64,000 nucleotides of DNA from Psychrobacillus sp048572895 (GTDB taxonomy: Bacteria; Bacillota; Bacilli; Bacillales_A; Planococcaceae), in contig NZ_CP183878.1 in assembly GCF_048572895.1 (NCBI RefSeq), forward strand, positions 3,720,001 through 3,784,000, given 5' to 3'. Shown in pieces: positions 1 through 8,951 of the stretch. The number at the start of each line of letters is the position of its first letter. The first letter of the stretch is position 1. Made by a program: the position numbers and the translations under genes. The notes under the pieces are model-generated. The model was not told the origin of the DNA. It saw nothing but the letters and a program-made list of their open reading frames with translations, and ran no database searches.

Positions 1-1545
1 GGAAACGGAGAAGGTAAATCCTCCTTGCTTTCCGTTCTTTCCAATGAAGTAATTCCTGCAAGCGGAAAGGTGGAATGGAGCGGAAATCCCCCTTCTATCA
101 GCTACTTTCGGCAGGAAGATGAGCACTTTAGTCAAATAGAATACGAACATGATGAATTTTCCTATTTCAGTAAATGGACTGTTCCAGAAGGAAGAGAATA
201 TACTCAACTGAGTGGCGGGGAAAAGATGAAAAGAAGGCTGTCTCGTGTATTTGCAGAGAACTCCCAAGTATTATTGCTAGATGAACCTACTAATCATTTA
301 GATCAAGACAGCTTATCCTATTTAAAAAAACAGATTCTCTCCTACAAAGGCACAATCATTTTAGTTTCACATGATCGTTACTTCTTAGATGAGGTAGCAG
401 ATTATATCTGGGAAGTTGAAAATAAAAAATTGACGGTATACGCAGGAAACTATTCGACTTATAGAGAAAAAAAGGTGGAGAAGCTCCTGACACAACAAAG
501 GCTATATGGTGCCCAGCAATCAAAAATACAACAGGTTGAGAAGCAAATTACCGAGCTGAAAAACTGGTCATCCAAAGCACATGCAGAATCCACCAAGCAA
601 GAATTTAACAAAGAGTATTATCGTGTGAAAGCTAAGAAAATGGATGTCCAGATTCGCTCCAAGAGGAAACGGCTAGAACTGGAACTTTCCAAGAATACTG
701 TCGATAAACCAGACGAGGAAAAAGAAGTATCGTTTACCATTGAAGGTAATAAGAAAAAAGGCAAACGTGTCATAGAAGCAAAAAATATGAGAAAAGATTT
801 TGGGAAGAGAACACTCTTTCAGAACGTATCTTTCACCATACTGGCGCAGGAACGCGTTGGGTTATTAGGTTCAAATGGCAGTGGAAAATCGACATTTTTC
901 CGTATGCTTTTAGGAGAAGAAAGCTTTCAAGGAGACCTTTGGAAATCCGAGTCTATGAATATTGGCTATTTACGTCAAACTGTTTTCGACTTACCTGAAG
1001 AAAAAACGCCATTTGAATTTTTTAGACCAACTGATTTTGAGATAAGAGGACTTATCCAAACACTCATGACGAACTTAGGGTTTTCCAAAGAACACTGGTC
1101 ACGTCCTATATCAACAATGAGCATGGGAGAACGAGTGAAGCTGAAGTTAATGGAGTTCATGCTCGACCAAAAGGACGTGTTACTTTTAGATGAACCGACG
1201 AACCACTTAGATCTTCCTTCTCGTGAGCAATTAGAAAAGACGCTTTCCACTTATCCCGGTACCATTTTACTCGTAACACATGATCGATATTTCTTAGAAA
1301 AGCTAACGAATAAATTGCTAGTTTTTGAAAATAAATCGATCTGTAAGCTAGAACTGAACTATAACGAATGGATGCATAAAAACAATGAATCGTTACTCGA
1401 AAAAGAACTCTTAACATTAGAAACAGAGAGACAGGCAGTACTTGGTGAACTTAGTTTTTTAAAAAGTAATGACGCTAAATATAGCACGCTGGATATACAA
1501 TTTAATGAATTAACTAAGAAAATAAATGAACTAAAAAAACAATAA
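1..1545 (+). CDS. ABC-F ATPase, ribosome protection type (5' end outside window)
   Basis: The reading frame is open from base 1, and its first residues are a Walker A motif (GNGEGKSS), so roughly the first 30-40 codons lie upstream of the window. Two ATP-binding cassettes are visible. The first has signature LSGGEKMKRR and Walker B LLLDEPTNHLD; the second has Walker A GSNGSGKST, signature MSMGERVKLK and another LLLDEPTNHLD. A charged linker of about 90 residues joins them and no membrane segments are present, which is the ABC-F layout. The long linker and SMGER second signature resemble the Vga/Msr/VmlR antibiotic-resistance group, in which the protein displaces ribosome-bound antibiotics. 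Which drug class is not decidable here. A terminator follows directly. Confidence 0.85.
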   Translation, partial: GNGEGKSSLLSVLSNEVIPASGKVEWSGNPPSISYFRQEDEHFSQIEYEHDEFSYFSKWTVPEGREYTQLSGGEKMKRRLSRVFAENSQVLLLDEPTNHLDQDSLSYLKKQILSYKGTIILVSHDRYFLDEVADYIWEVENKKLTVYAGNYSTYREKKVEKLLTQQRLYGAQQSKIQQVEKQITELKNWSSKAHAESTKQEFNKEYYRVKAKKMDVQIRSKRKRLELELSKNTVDKPDEEKEVSFTIEGNKKKGKRVIEAKNMRKDFGKRTLFQNVSFTILAQERVGLLGSNGSGKSTFFRMLLGEESFQGDLWKSESMNIGYLRQTVFDLPEEKTPFEFFRPTDFEIRGLIQTLMTNLGFSKEHWSRPISTMSMGERVKLKLMEFMLDQKDVLLLDEPTNHLDLPSREQLEKTLSTYPGTILLVTHDRYFLEKLTNKLLVFENKSICKLELNYNEWMHKNNESLLEKELLTLETERQAVLGELSFLKSNDAKYSTLDIQFNELTKKINELKKQ

Positions 1546-1553
1546 CTTAGAAG

Positions 1554-1580
1554 GCAGCTCCGAACTAGGGGCTGCTTTTA
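1554..1580 (+). terminator. Rho-independent terminator after the ABC-F gene
   Basis: An 8-bp stem (GCAGCTCC with GGGGCTGC, one G-U pair) has a 6-nt loop and is followed by TTTT. It starts 8 nt after the stop codon. Confidence 0.75.
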
Positions 1581-1647
1581 CTATATATGTCGTTTCAAAT
1601 CAGACTTTGCCAATTTCCCGGGAAATATGTCAGTATATAAGCTTCTA

Positions 1648-1676
1648 TTTACTTTTTATGGCTATCACCATATAAT
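1648..1676 (+). promoter_or_regulatory. Sigma-A-type promoter of the DUF4395 gene
   Basis: TTTACT and TATAAT are separated by 17 bp, ending 33 bp before the ATG of the downstream gene. Confidence 0.6.
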
Positions 1677-1709
1677 AAAGTAAATCCAATTAGAAAAGTA
1701 GGTTTTAAA

Positions 1710-2129
1710 ATGAAAACAATTCCGAAACCTCTCGTAATGGTCAATCAATGGACGATTGTTCTATCTGTAATCATTGCACTTCTATCTCAATCAGCTTGGA
1801 TATTGCTCATTCCGTTAGTTGCAAATTTATCAAGTTTATTAATTGGTTTTCATCCTATACTATTTGTGGCAAAAAGATTTTTATCTAAATCTGCCAATCA
1901 ATATATGCAAGAAGATTATGCGCAGCTTAAATTCAATCAGTGGCTTGCGGTTAGCTTTTTGTCAGTAGCTAGCATCAGCTTTCTACTAGGCTGGTCACTA
2001 TTATTTAATCTCGCAACAATTATGGTCGGCCTCGCTGCATCTATTGCCATCGCAGGATTTTGTATCGGTTGTTTCATCCGATTCCAATTTCAACAATGGA
2101 ACTATCGCAGAAAGAATTCAGCTATATAA
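1710..2129 (+). CDS. DUF4395 family membrane protein
   Basis: A 139-residue hydrophobic protein starts MKTIPKPLVMVNQW, the conserved opening of DUF4395 proteins. Three to four membrane helices are visible (about residues 13-45, 80-103, 105-125), and a basic C-terminus (RRK) would lie in the cytosol. Family function is unknown. It has its own promoter just upstream and converges on the lipoprotein gene, with a shared hairpin between them. Confidence 0.75.
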   Translation: MKTIPKPLVMVNQWTIVLSVIIALLSQSAWILLIPLVANLSSLLIGFHPILFVAKRFLSKSANQYMQEDYAQLKFNQWLAVSFLSVASISFLLGWSLLFNLATIMVGLAASIAIAGFCIGCFIRFQFQQWNYRRKNSAI

Positions 2130-2132
2130 TGA

Positions 2133-2172
2133 GAAAATAGCCTTTCCATCAAAATTGGAATGGCTATTTATT
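2133..2172. terminator. Bidirectional terminator between convergent genes
   Basis: A 13-bp stem (AATAGCC-TTCCA with TGGAA-GGCTATT) lies between the two stop codons. A-rich and T-rich flanks allow termination in both directions. Confidence 0.65.
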
Positions 2173-2581
2173 TGTCTTCAAATTCGAAGACATCTTTTAA
2201 TATTTTTGTTCCAGCTTCGTCCAACCTGCCGTATGAATCACTTTCTATAATTGTAGAAGTACCATTGCTTTCAAACCAAACATAATAATCCTCTAAACGC
2301 TCCGGCATGTTTTCATCATCCTCCAAAAAATGAACTGCTTTTATATCCTCTCTTCTTGACATTTCTGCTTTTACATTTCTTTCCCATTCAATCCTGTCGA
2401 ATGCTTGGTTTAATCTATCAATTTTGTTCAGATCAGCAATTATTATTTCATCGGCATAATTTCCAGCTACAGTTACTTTGAAAACATCTACCCTTGTCAA
2501 TTTTTCTATTGTTTCATTTTCAGTACAGCCCACTAACCATGCGACGGACAGCATCATAAATAGACCTATTACTTTTTTCAC
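2168..2581 (-). CDS. Small lipoprotein of unknown function
   Basis: The protein begins with a short basic n-region, a hydrophobic stretch and the lipobox WLVGC (Cys19), so it should be lipid-anchored on the outer face of the membrane. The remaining ~118 residues are charged and I do not recognise a family. It is the last gene of a three-gene minus-strand run that also holds a DUF5412 protein and a two-helix membrane protein, so a cell-surface or stress role shared with them is possible but not shown. Confidence 0.65.
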   Translation of the reverse strand: MKKVIGLFMMLSVAWLVGCTENETIEKLTRVDVFKVTVAGNYADEIIIADLNKIDRLNQAFDRIEWERNVKAEMSRREDIKAVHFLEDDENMPERLEDYYVWFESNGTSTIIESDSYGRLDEAGTKILKDVFEFEDK

Positions 2582-2593
2582 TATAATCCTCCC

Positions 2594-2968
2594 CTAGTGA
2601 TATCTAAAATCATATTTTTCCTTAGGGACATTTAAAGTACGATTATTGATAATCACAGTATCATTATCTAACCAAGAAACTTCTGCATCTTCTTCTCTGT
2701 AATTCCAGTATATATTTTTGGTTTTCCCACTTTTTTCATTAAAAACAAGTTCGCCTCGAATTGCATAAGAAGTCGTTGCTCCCCCATTTGTAACATAGGC
2801 TTTTAACGTATATTTACCATCTGGTGACGATTCCTCCGTAAGAAATTCTCCTTCTGGAAGACTTTCCATACTAATGAAAAATGTATACACGAAGATCCCC
2901 AGTAGACTCATGGTCAAAATAATCGGTATGCTTATTACAAGGAGAATTATTTTTAACCTTCTTTTCAT
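2594..2968 (-). CDS. DUF5412 family membrane-anchored protein
   Basis: A 124-residue protein has one N-terminal transmembrane helix (about residues 6-32) and an extracytoplasmic domain carrying the hallmarks SPDGKYTLKAYVTNGGATT and IYWNYRE, recognisable as DUF5412. Its ATG overlaps the stop codon of the upstream gene by 4 nt (ATGA), indicating translational coupling. Function of the family is unknown. Confidence 0.7.
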   Translation of the reverse strand: MKRRLKIILLVISIPIILTMSLLGIFVYTFFISMESLPEGEFLTEESSPDGKYTLKAYVTNGGATTSYAIRGELVFNEKSGKTKNIYWNYREEDAEVSWLDNDTVIINNRTLNVPKEKYDFRYH

Positions 2969-3420
2969 CCTTCTCTCCTTTTCCTTTTATAGTTTCTTCC
3001 TATCATCATAATAAGTACCACCAGAATAATTGCAGCAACAAAAATTGGAGATGCTAAATTGTTTATACCATATTTATTACCGGCATACTCCCCATCTCTA
3101 GTTGCCTTAATATATGGTCCATCTTCCTCCTGTATAGCAATTGCCTCATCCGTACTTATTCCTTGGATGGAATAATACTTTGTTCCTTTCGGATAGACAT
3201 TTGAGAAATTACCAGAGTAGGTTCCTTCTCTATCCGAATACTTCGTTACATGTCCAATTTTCTTATCGACCTCAACGACCCGTTCCTCTGTGATAACGTA
3301 CACATAATCATCCCATACAACAAATGCATATGCCCAATCTGCTAATGACTTAATTGGAAATAAAATAGAGGCAGATAATATAAAGACAACACCAAAACAA
3401 AAAATATTTTTACTATTCAA
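2965..3420 (-). CDS. Membrane protein of unknown function, TTG start
   Basis: I place the start at a TTG, 7 nt after AAGGGGGG. A longer in-frame start at 3516 would lie inside the terminator of the preceding gene and is unlikely. The 151-residue product has an N-terminal helix (residues about 4-24) and a C-terminal helix (about 122-142) followed by a basic tail, with a soluble middle rich in short beta-like stretches. No family recognised. First gene of a coupled run with the DUF5412 and lipoprotein genes. Confidence 0.55.
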   Translation of the reverse strand: MNSKNIFCFGVVFILSASILFPIKSLADWAYAFVVWDDYVYVITEERVVEVDKKIGHVTKYSDREGTYSGNFSNVYPKGTKYYSIQGISTDEAIAIQEEDGPYIKATRDGEYAGNKYGINNLASPIFVAAIILVVLIMMIGRNYKRKRREG

Positions 3421-3484
3421 AAAACAACCCCCCTTAAGAAATTGACGTTTCATTTCCTTTTCAGTTCCACTATCTATGTAATAA

Positions 3485-3530
3485 CCAAAAAAGGCTGTTC
3501 CAAAGCAGAAAACCACTTTGAAACAGCCTA
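3485..3530 (-). terminator. Terminator of the YebC-family gene
   Basis: On the minus strand a 14-bp stem (AGGCTGTT-CAAAG and complement, one mismatch) is followed by TTTTTT. Confidence 0.85.
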
Positions 3531-3538
3531 ATCTCCTA

Positions 3539-4258
3539 TTATTCTCCCAAATCTACATTGTGGTAGACTTGTTGAACATCTTCTAAATCTTCAATAGCGT
3601 CGATCATTTTCTCAAATTGTGCTTGAGCGTCTGCATCTAATGCAATATCGTTTTGCGCAAGCATTGTTAGCTCCGCTACTGTGAAGTCAGTTACACCTGC
3701 AGCTCTTAATGCTTCCTGTACAGCATGGAATTGATCCGGCTCTGCATAGACGATAACTGCATCTTCCTCTTCTAAAATGTCGCGTGCGTCTACGTCCGCT
3801 TCCATTAAGATTTCCAACACGTCATCAGCAGTTTTTCCTTCTAAACCAATTACAGCAGTTGCATCAAACATATAAGCAACTGAACCACTCACACCCATAT
3901 TACCTCCATTTTTACCAAATGCAGCACGTACATCGGAAGCAGTACGGTTAACGTTATTTGTCAGCGCATCGACGATGACCATAGAACCGCTTGGTCCGAA
4001 ACCTTCATAACGAAGCTCATCGAAGCTTTCTTCTGATCCACCTTTTGCTTTTTCAATCGCTTTATCAATAATATGCTTAGGCACACTGTATGTTTTTGCA
4101 CGTTCTAGTACTACTTTTAATGCTTGGTTAGAAGTAGGATCAGGCTCACCTTGTCTTGCAGCAACATATATTTCACGACCAAATTTCGCATAAATACGGC
4201 TAGTATTAGCGTCTTTGGAAGCTTTCTTTTCTTTAATATTATTCCACTTACGACCCAT
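3539..4258 (-). CDS. YebC/PmpR family transcriptional regulator, YeeN type
   Basis: A 239-residue protein begins MGRKWNNIKEKK and continues SRIYAKFGREIYVAARQG, the diagnostic start of YebC-family proteins; the MGRKW opening is the form seen in B. subtilis YeeN. Later signatures include NNVNRTASDVR and GNMGVSGSVAYMF. Family members bind DNA or act in translation of proline-rich stretches. The ATG at 4258 has an upstream GAGAG purine run; the in-frame GTG three codons earlier overlaps it. The acidic C-terminus (DLGE) is typical. Single-gene unit with a strong terminator. Confidence 0.85.
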   Translation of the reverse strand: MGRKWNNIKEKKASKDANTSRIYAKFGREIYVAARQGEPDPTSNQALKVVLERAKTYSVPKHIIDKAIEKAKGGSEESFDELRYEGFGPSGSMVIVDALTNNVNRTASDVRAAFGKNGGNMGVSGSVAYMFDATAVIGLEGKTADDVLEILMEADVDARDILEEEDAVIVYAEPDQFHAVQEALRAAGVTDFTVAELTMLAQNDIALDADAQAQFEKMIDAIEDLEDVQQVYHNVDLGE

Positions 4259-4351
4259 AAGTCCCACTCTCTTTCGCTAAGCTAAATTTTATACTGTAAT
4301 ATTATACATGAAAGCCATATAAACTAGCAAAATAAATACATTAACTTCCAT

Positions 4352-4783
4352 TCACACTCTATTTGGATATAACACTTGGAGGAATGCTATGGATTGTGTA
4401 ATCATTTCTTTTAGAACATCTACATCTATATCATCGACTTTATTGATATATACGCATGATTTTCCTGCAGTATATTTTCCGAAGCGCTTTAGAGCTTCTT
4501 CTCGCGTCGTATCTCCCGTTGCAAAATACAAACTAATCTTTGCTTTTCTCGGCGAGAAGCCCACTAAAGGAGCATCCCCTTCGTGACCTGACGCGTATTT
4601 ATAATGATAGGTTCCAAAACCAATAATGCTCGGACCCCACATTTTCGCTGGATAGCCTGAGGTCTGCTCAAAAATCTCTAAAAGCTTATATGCGTCCTCA
4701 CGTTTCTTCGGATTTTCAACTGCCTCTATAAATTCAACTACATTAGCATCTGTTTCTTTCATCTTTGCTTCGTATTTAGCCAT
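4352..4783 (-). CDS. DUF1801 domain protein
   Basis: A 143-residue soluble protein with the DUF1801 pattern: EDAYKLLEIFEQTSGYPAKMWG, a GFGTYHYKY segment and a late KSCVYINKVDDID segment. The fold is known from structures of the family (YdhG-like) but no reaction is established. It lies 20 nt downstream of the polytopic membrane protein gene on the same strand and may share its transcript. Confidence 0.7.
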   Translation of the reverse strand: MAKYEAKMKETDANVVEFIEAVENPKKREDAYKLLEIFEQTSGYPAKMWGPSIIGFGTYHYKYASGHEGDAPLVGFSPRKAKISLYFATGDTTREEALKRFGKYTAGKSCVYINKVDDIDVDVLKEMITQSIAFLQVLYPNRV

Positions 4784-4803
4784 TTTTCTATCTCCTTTCG
4801 ATA

Positions 4804-6393
4804 CTACTTTTTATAATAAGCCCGTGACACGAGTAGTCCAACCACTCCTAGAACAATAAATAATATCGCCTTAATAGCTACAGATACAAAGGAAATATCA
4901 AACAATATGATTTTTGCTAACGTCACAAACAGAATACTAACCCCGACGTACTTACCTTGAGGCAACGAAAAACGACTTAATACCATAAATAGTATAGCTA
5001 CGATAATCCATAATGAACTAGTAATGACTCGCTCCATATTGCTACCAATATCCCCTGAAACTAAAGTAGCAATCATATGCAAGAAGTATAAAATCATAAT
5101 CGCGACAAAAGACACTCCGATATTTAAAACAGTTTTCTCTATAAAAATACTTGCTAGCAAATAAACTCCATAAACTGTACCTACGATAAATACTATCCAG
5201 TGTAGCATTTCCCATGATACCCAGCTCATAATAGAAAAAGATAACACATGGTAGAAAGCCACGATATAACTAATACACAAAAGAATTAGGTGTAAAGTAT
5301 GTCTGAACTTTTTATATACGAAGAAGTATATAAAGCTCAACCCAATTATTCCTTCAAATAGTAAATTGTCAATTTGAAGCTGCATTAAATTTAGTAAAGC
5401 AACAGATCCACTCGCGATAAAAATAGGAGCACGAACTGAATCCTTTTGATATACATAATAACAAATCCCATAAATGAGTATGATAATTATCATTAATACG
5501 GTTGCTTCATTATCCTCAAATACTACACGAATCCATAAAGCAGTTAATAGCATGATTGAAAAAAGCATATACGCTTGTTCTTTTAACATCTGCTTCGACT
5601 TCAAAAGACTAAGCAATAAGGCAATATGTTGCACGAATATAGGAAGCATTGCGATCCATTTATACCCGTCAGATACATTTGTAAAAGTAAAGAAAACCAA
5701 GATTGCTACCTGTAAAAAAATGACGGAAATATAATATAAAGCCTTGTAGGAATATTTTAGAGCAATCCAAAGAAAAACTGTAAAAAGTACAGTCTCATAT
5801 AAAGAATACAACGGAATATTTGGTGACGTACTGTTTATCAAAAATGGAACAAATACGCCACCAACTATAGCAACAATTCCAATTCCTTGTGAGCGGTACT
5901 TATAGGTTAGAAATACTCCCAATGAAATCCAAATAAGATTGAAAATAAAAGCTACTGTTGGTCCAGATATATTATACAGTTGATGCATTGCAAAAGTGGT
6001 CAACATTAAAACAGGAATAGACCCACCAAGAAGCATATGTCCTAAATTCTTCCGACTTCTTTTAGTTTGCCATATACCTAACCCGACTAATGCAAAACCA
6101 ACGACAAAACCAATGACTACTTTTACGGATGGTTGTAAAAAACCGTAATCTGACACCGCTTTGAATCCCCAAATTATCCCTATTATAAATACGACAATAA
6201 ATAAGGGAGGCAGTATTTTCTGAAAGATAAGTATATCCCATTCAACAGGCTGTCTTACTTGTTGCTGCTGTACGATAGGGTGTTGGGGCTGAGAGATATC
6301 TGGTTTTGGTTTCATATGTACTTGCTCTTCTAAAAATCGAACCCGTTCTTCCAGCTGTTCTATTCGTTTTTCAAGAAGTTCGCTCTTTTCCAT
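4804..6393 (-). CDS. Large polytopic membrane protein, DUF2339-like
   Basis: The 529-residue product starts with a ~25-residue coiled coil (LLEKRIEQLEERVRFLEEQV), then a Gln/Pro-rich linker, then about 14-16 hydrophobic segments filling residues 50-529. That architecture matches DUF2339 proteins of Bacillales. No catalytic motifs are evident. The ATG follows a GGAGGGC-type site. Function unknown; the coiled coil suggests oligomerisation or partner binding on the cytosolic side. Confidence 0.6.
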   Translation of the reverse strand: MEKSELLEKRIEQLEERVRFLEEQVHMKPKPDISQPQHPIVQQQQVRQPVEWDILIFQKILPPLFIVVFIIGIIWGFKAVSDYGFLQPSVKVVIGFVVGFALVGLGIWQTKRSRKNLGHMLLGGSIPVLMLTTFAMHQLYNISGPTVAFIFNLIWISLGVFLTYKYRSQGIGIVAIVGGVFVPFLINSTSPNIPLYSLYETVLFTVFLWIALKYSYKALYYISVIFLQVAILVFFTFTNVSDGYKWIAMLPIFVQHIALLLSLLKSKQMLKEQAYMLFSIMLLTALWIRVVFEDNEATVLMIIIILIYGICYYVYQKDSVRAPIFIASGSVALLNLMQLQIDNLLFEGIIGLSFIYFFVYKKFRHTLHLILLCISYIVAFYHVLSFSIMSWVSWEMLHWIVFIVGTVYGVYLLASIFIEKTVLNIGVSFVAIMILYFLHMIATLVSGDIGSNMERVITSSLWIIVAILFMVLSRFSLPQGKYVGVSILFVTLAKIILFDISFVSVAIKAILFIVLGVVGLLVSRAYYKK

Positions 6394-6601
6394 TCAAGCC
6401 CTCCTTTTTCAATATGTTCTACTCATACTATTAGACAAATATCGAAAATATCCTTTAAGCTTTATGGATGATTGTTTCATTTCCCCATTACCCCAAAATA
6501 TCCACCCTGTTGGATATTCAAAATTTCTCTTTTAGCACCCCTTTTGATATCTTCTTCGTCTTCTTTCAATATATAATATAAGAAACTTTAGTTTCCATAG
6601 G

Positions 6602-7003
6602 ATGGTGAGAAAAATGAGAGATCGTGGAGCAACTATCATTATTGAAAATGGCCAAATAGCACTCATTAAACGAACGAAGCCTCATATGACGTATTATGTG
6701 TTTCCAGGGGGAGGTTTAGAAAAAGGAGAAACTCCAGAACAAGCAGCGATCCGTGAAACATATGAAGAGATTGGCGTACATGTGAGAATCCAGCGACCTT
6801 TTAAAATTCTCGAACAAAGTGGCACACAACACTTTTTTCTAGCAGATATAATTGGAGGGAAATTTGGACCCGGAATCGGCGAAGAATATACGGATCCATC
6901 TTCCGAAAGAGGCGGCTATGAACCTATATGGTTAGACATTAAAGACCTGTCATCTCTGGATGTACGTCCTAAAGAAATTACCGAACTAATTACGGAAGAT
7001 TAA
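6602..7003 (+). CDS. Nudix hydrolase
   Basis: A complete Nudix box (G37 x5 E43 x7 R51 E52 x2 E55 E56 x G58) lies at residues 37-59 of a 133-residue protein, so it should hydrolyse a nucleoside diphosphate linked to another moiety using Mg2+. Substrate cannot be read from the sequence. A second ATG four codons in (6614) has the purine run GGTGAG just upstream and may be the true start. It is followed after 75 nt by an AraC regulator on the same strand. Confidence 0.8.
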   Translation: MVRKMRDRGATIIIENGQIALIKRTKPHMTYYVFPGGGLEKGETPEQAAIRETYEEIGVHVRIQRPFKILEQSGTQHFFLADIIGGKFGPGIGEEYTDPSSERGGYEPIWLDIKDLSSLDVRPKEITELITED

Positions 7004-7078
7004 ACCGTCCACGGTGAGCACAAAATGACAGGATAATTTTCAGAACTTTTATTAAGATACATATAAGGAGTGAAGCCA

Positions 7079-7942
7079 GTGGGATGGGTTGAGTCAATTC
7101 AACAAGCAATAAGCTATATGGAGGATCATTTACTAGAGGATTTATCAATGGAACAAATTGCACGGGAAGCTAATTCTTCTGTTTTTCATTTTCAACGTAC
7201 TTTTTCTATCTTAACGGATATGTCGCTCGGAGACTATATTCGAAAAAGAAGATTAACTTTAGCTGCTCAAGAATTGTTGAATACAGACAATAAAGTAATT
7301 GATGTCTCCTACAAATATGGCTATGACACTCCTGAATCTTTCACAAAAGCATTCCGAAAGCAACACGGCATAACGCCTAGTGAAGCGAGAAAAAATATAG
7401 GGAAAATCAATTCCTATAACCGCCTGATCATTCAGGTAACCTTGAAGGGAGCAGAGCCGATGAAGTATAAAATTGTCGAAAAAGAAAGTTTTCAAGCTGT
7501 CGGTGTGAAAAGAACGTATAACTGCAAGAATGGGGAAAACACACAGGGTATCCCTTTGTTCTGGGATGATGTAAATGCAGACGGTACAGATGATATGCTA
7601 TTCCAATTAAACAACGGATCAATTGAAGGGGTACTTGGTGTTTGCGTTGCAGACGCAGCATACCAGGAGAATAGCTTAATCGATTATTGGATTGCAACAG
7701 ATCATGTGGGGAAAGTACCAGAAAAATTATCAGCTATTACAATTCCTGCATCCAAATGGGTTGTGTTCGAGGTACACGGTGCGATGCCAGATGCCATGCA
7801 GAATACATGGAAACAAATATATTCCGAATGGTTTCCATCCAACCCATATGAGCCAGCAGGGACACCAGAGCTTGAAGTATATTCTGCTGACGACCCTACT
7901 AGTCCAAATTGTTATTCAGAAATTTGGATACCAATTAAATAA
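7079..7942 (+). CDS. AraC-family regulator with GyrI-like effector domain
   Basis: The N-terminal ~105 residues carry two helix-turn-helix motifs typical of AraC (MEQIAREANSSVFHFQRTF and the YGYDTPESFTKAFRKQHG segment). Residues about 125-287 form a GyrI-like/SOUL-type ligand-binding domain (MKYKIVEKESFQAVGV onwards, ending SEIWIPIK), as in BltR/Rob-like transcription activators. I chose GTG at 7079, 8 nt after AAGGAG; the earlier in-frame GTG at 7070 overlaps that site. Target genes are not evident. A hairpin follows the stop. Confidence 0.8.
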   Translation: MGWVESIQQAISYMEDHLLEDLSMEQIAREANSSVFHFQRTFSILTDMSLGDYIRKRRLTLAAQELLNTDNKVIDVSYKYGYDTPESFTKAFRKQHGITPSEARKNIGKINSYNRLIIQVTLKGAEPMKYKIVEKESFQAVGVKRTYNCKNGENTQGIPLFWDDVNADGTDDMLFQLNNGSIEGVLGVCVADAAYQENSLIDYWIATDHVGKVPEKLSAITIPASKWVVFEVHGAMPDAMQNTWKQIYSEWFPSNPYEPAGTPELEVYSADDPTSPNCYSEIWIPIK

Positions 7943-7947
7943 CTGCA

Positions 7948-7984
7948 AAACTCGAAGAGCTATACTGATGCTCCTCGGGTTTCC
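7948..7984 (+). terminator. Terminator after the AraC-family gene
   Basis: A 13-bp stem with one mismatch and one G-U pair (AAACTCGAAGAGC with GCTCCTCGGGTTT) has a 9-nt loop. The T run is short, so termination may be partial. Confidence 0.55.
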
Positions 7985-8078
7985 TATATAGTGAGTATGC
8001 TACCTTAGCAGCCATCTCATTAAAAGAACAATTATTTTCCCATATGAAAACTCGTCACTTTTATGCTAAGGTCATTAT

Positions 8079-8549
8079 ATGAAAAAACTTATACCACTTT
8101 TTAGCTTACTTATTATTGTATTTATTTTCTCAGGGCAAACAGCTGAACAGCAATCTATGCAGGAGATGTTAAAGGCATACCTCCCTAACAAACCACAGGA
8201 GTCTTTTCTTTCTATATTTCAAATTCCATATTGGGGTATTCTAGTTTCGGTTGAGGAGCGTGGATACTATGCATTTATAGAGTTTTTAATAAGAAAGGGT
8301 ACACATTTCATTTGTTTTGGATTAATTGGTCTTGCCATTTATATTGCTTTACCAAAGGTTCAGTACCGTAAGCTTATAGCAGTAATGATAACTATGCTTC
8401 TTGCAATCGCCGATGAATTTCATCAATCTTTTACAAGCGGTCGGACGGCTTCTCTTCAAGATGTCATGTTGGATACATCAGGGGCAATTGCAGCACTAGG
8501 GTTACTGTCAATTTTTCAATGGTTGAAACGAAGAAAAAACGTTACCTAG
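8079..8549 (+). CDS. VanZ-like membrane protein
   Basis: A 156-residue membrane protein has the VanZ hallmarks: an RKGTHFICFGLIGLAIY segment, the ADEFHQSFTSGRTASLQDVMLDT motif shared by the family, and a final helix with basic tail. VanZ proteins are linked to teicoplanin resistance and surface phenotypes, but the biochemical role of chromosomal copies is unclear. Monocistronic, ending in a hairpin shared with the convergent GerW-like gene. Confidence 0.8.
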   Translation: MKKLIPLFSLLIIVFIFSGQTAEQQSMQEMLKAYLPNKPQESFLSIFQIPYWGILVSVEERGYYAFIEFLIRKGTHFICFGLIGLAIYIALPKVQYRKLIAVMITMLLAIADEFHQSFTSGRTASLQDVMLDTSGAIAALGLLSIFQWLKRRKNVT

Positions 8550-8572
8550 TTTGATAGGTTAACGTTTTTTCT
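8533..8572. terminator. Bidirectional terminator between vanZ-like and gerW-like genes
   Basis: A 10-bp stem, AACGTTACCT with AGGTTAACGTT (one bulge), overlaps the vanZ-like stop and is flanked by A and T runs. Confidence 0.75.
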
Positions 8573-8936
8573 TAATGAGCAAGGCTATACCAAACGATAT
8601 AATCGTAACGAATGTCAAAATCAGATTAATGGGGAGGATAGGCTTAAATTCAACTTTTTTATCAGTAATCTCATATACCCCAATTGGCTTAATAGTAAAA
8701 ATACCACCGCCACCTTCTCCTTGCCCAATTGACACAGCCTGCTCCTCATCCAATTGTCCACCACTTCCCCCTCCCACAAAATAATTTACTTTGGCAACAG
8801 GCAGTATTTGCTTGCTCTCCATGACGATGGGTTCTCCATATACTAAGGCAACATCCTTCTCACGAGAAAACTTTTCAAAAATGGAACGTACTGGTGATTG
8901 GAAAGACGGGTATTTAACTTCCGGTTTTTTAGTCAT
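8559..8936 (-). CDS. GerW/YtfJ family sporulation protein
   Basis: The protein has the GerW (YtfJ) elements: PVRSIFEKFSREKDVALVYGEPI, a glycine-rich GGGSGG segment and a second GQGEGGGG segment, then a C-terminal membrane helix (about residues 100-120) with a lysine/arginine tail. In B. subtilis the relative is made in sporulation and affects spore germination. The C-terminal helix is an addition to the basic domain. ATG at 8936 sits 8 nt after GAGGGTGG; the GTG at 8948 overlaps that site. Confidence 0.7.
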   Translation of the reverse strand: MTKKPEVKYPSFQSPVRSIFEKFSREKDVALVYGEPIVMESKQILPVAKVNYFVGGGSGGQLDEEQAVSIGQGEGGGGIFTIKPIGVYEITDKKVEFKPILPINLILTFVTIISFGIALLIKKKR

Positions 8937-8951
8937 AATAATTTCCACCCT

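Noticed and set aside
3421..3516. N-terminal extension of the membrane-protein gene starting at 3516
   Set aside because: This stretch overlaps the terminator of the YebC-family gene. The TTG at 3420 has a much better ribosome site.
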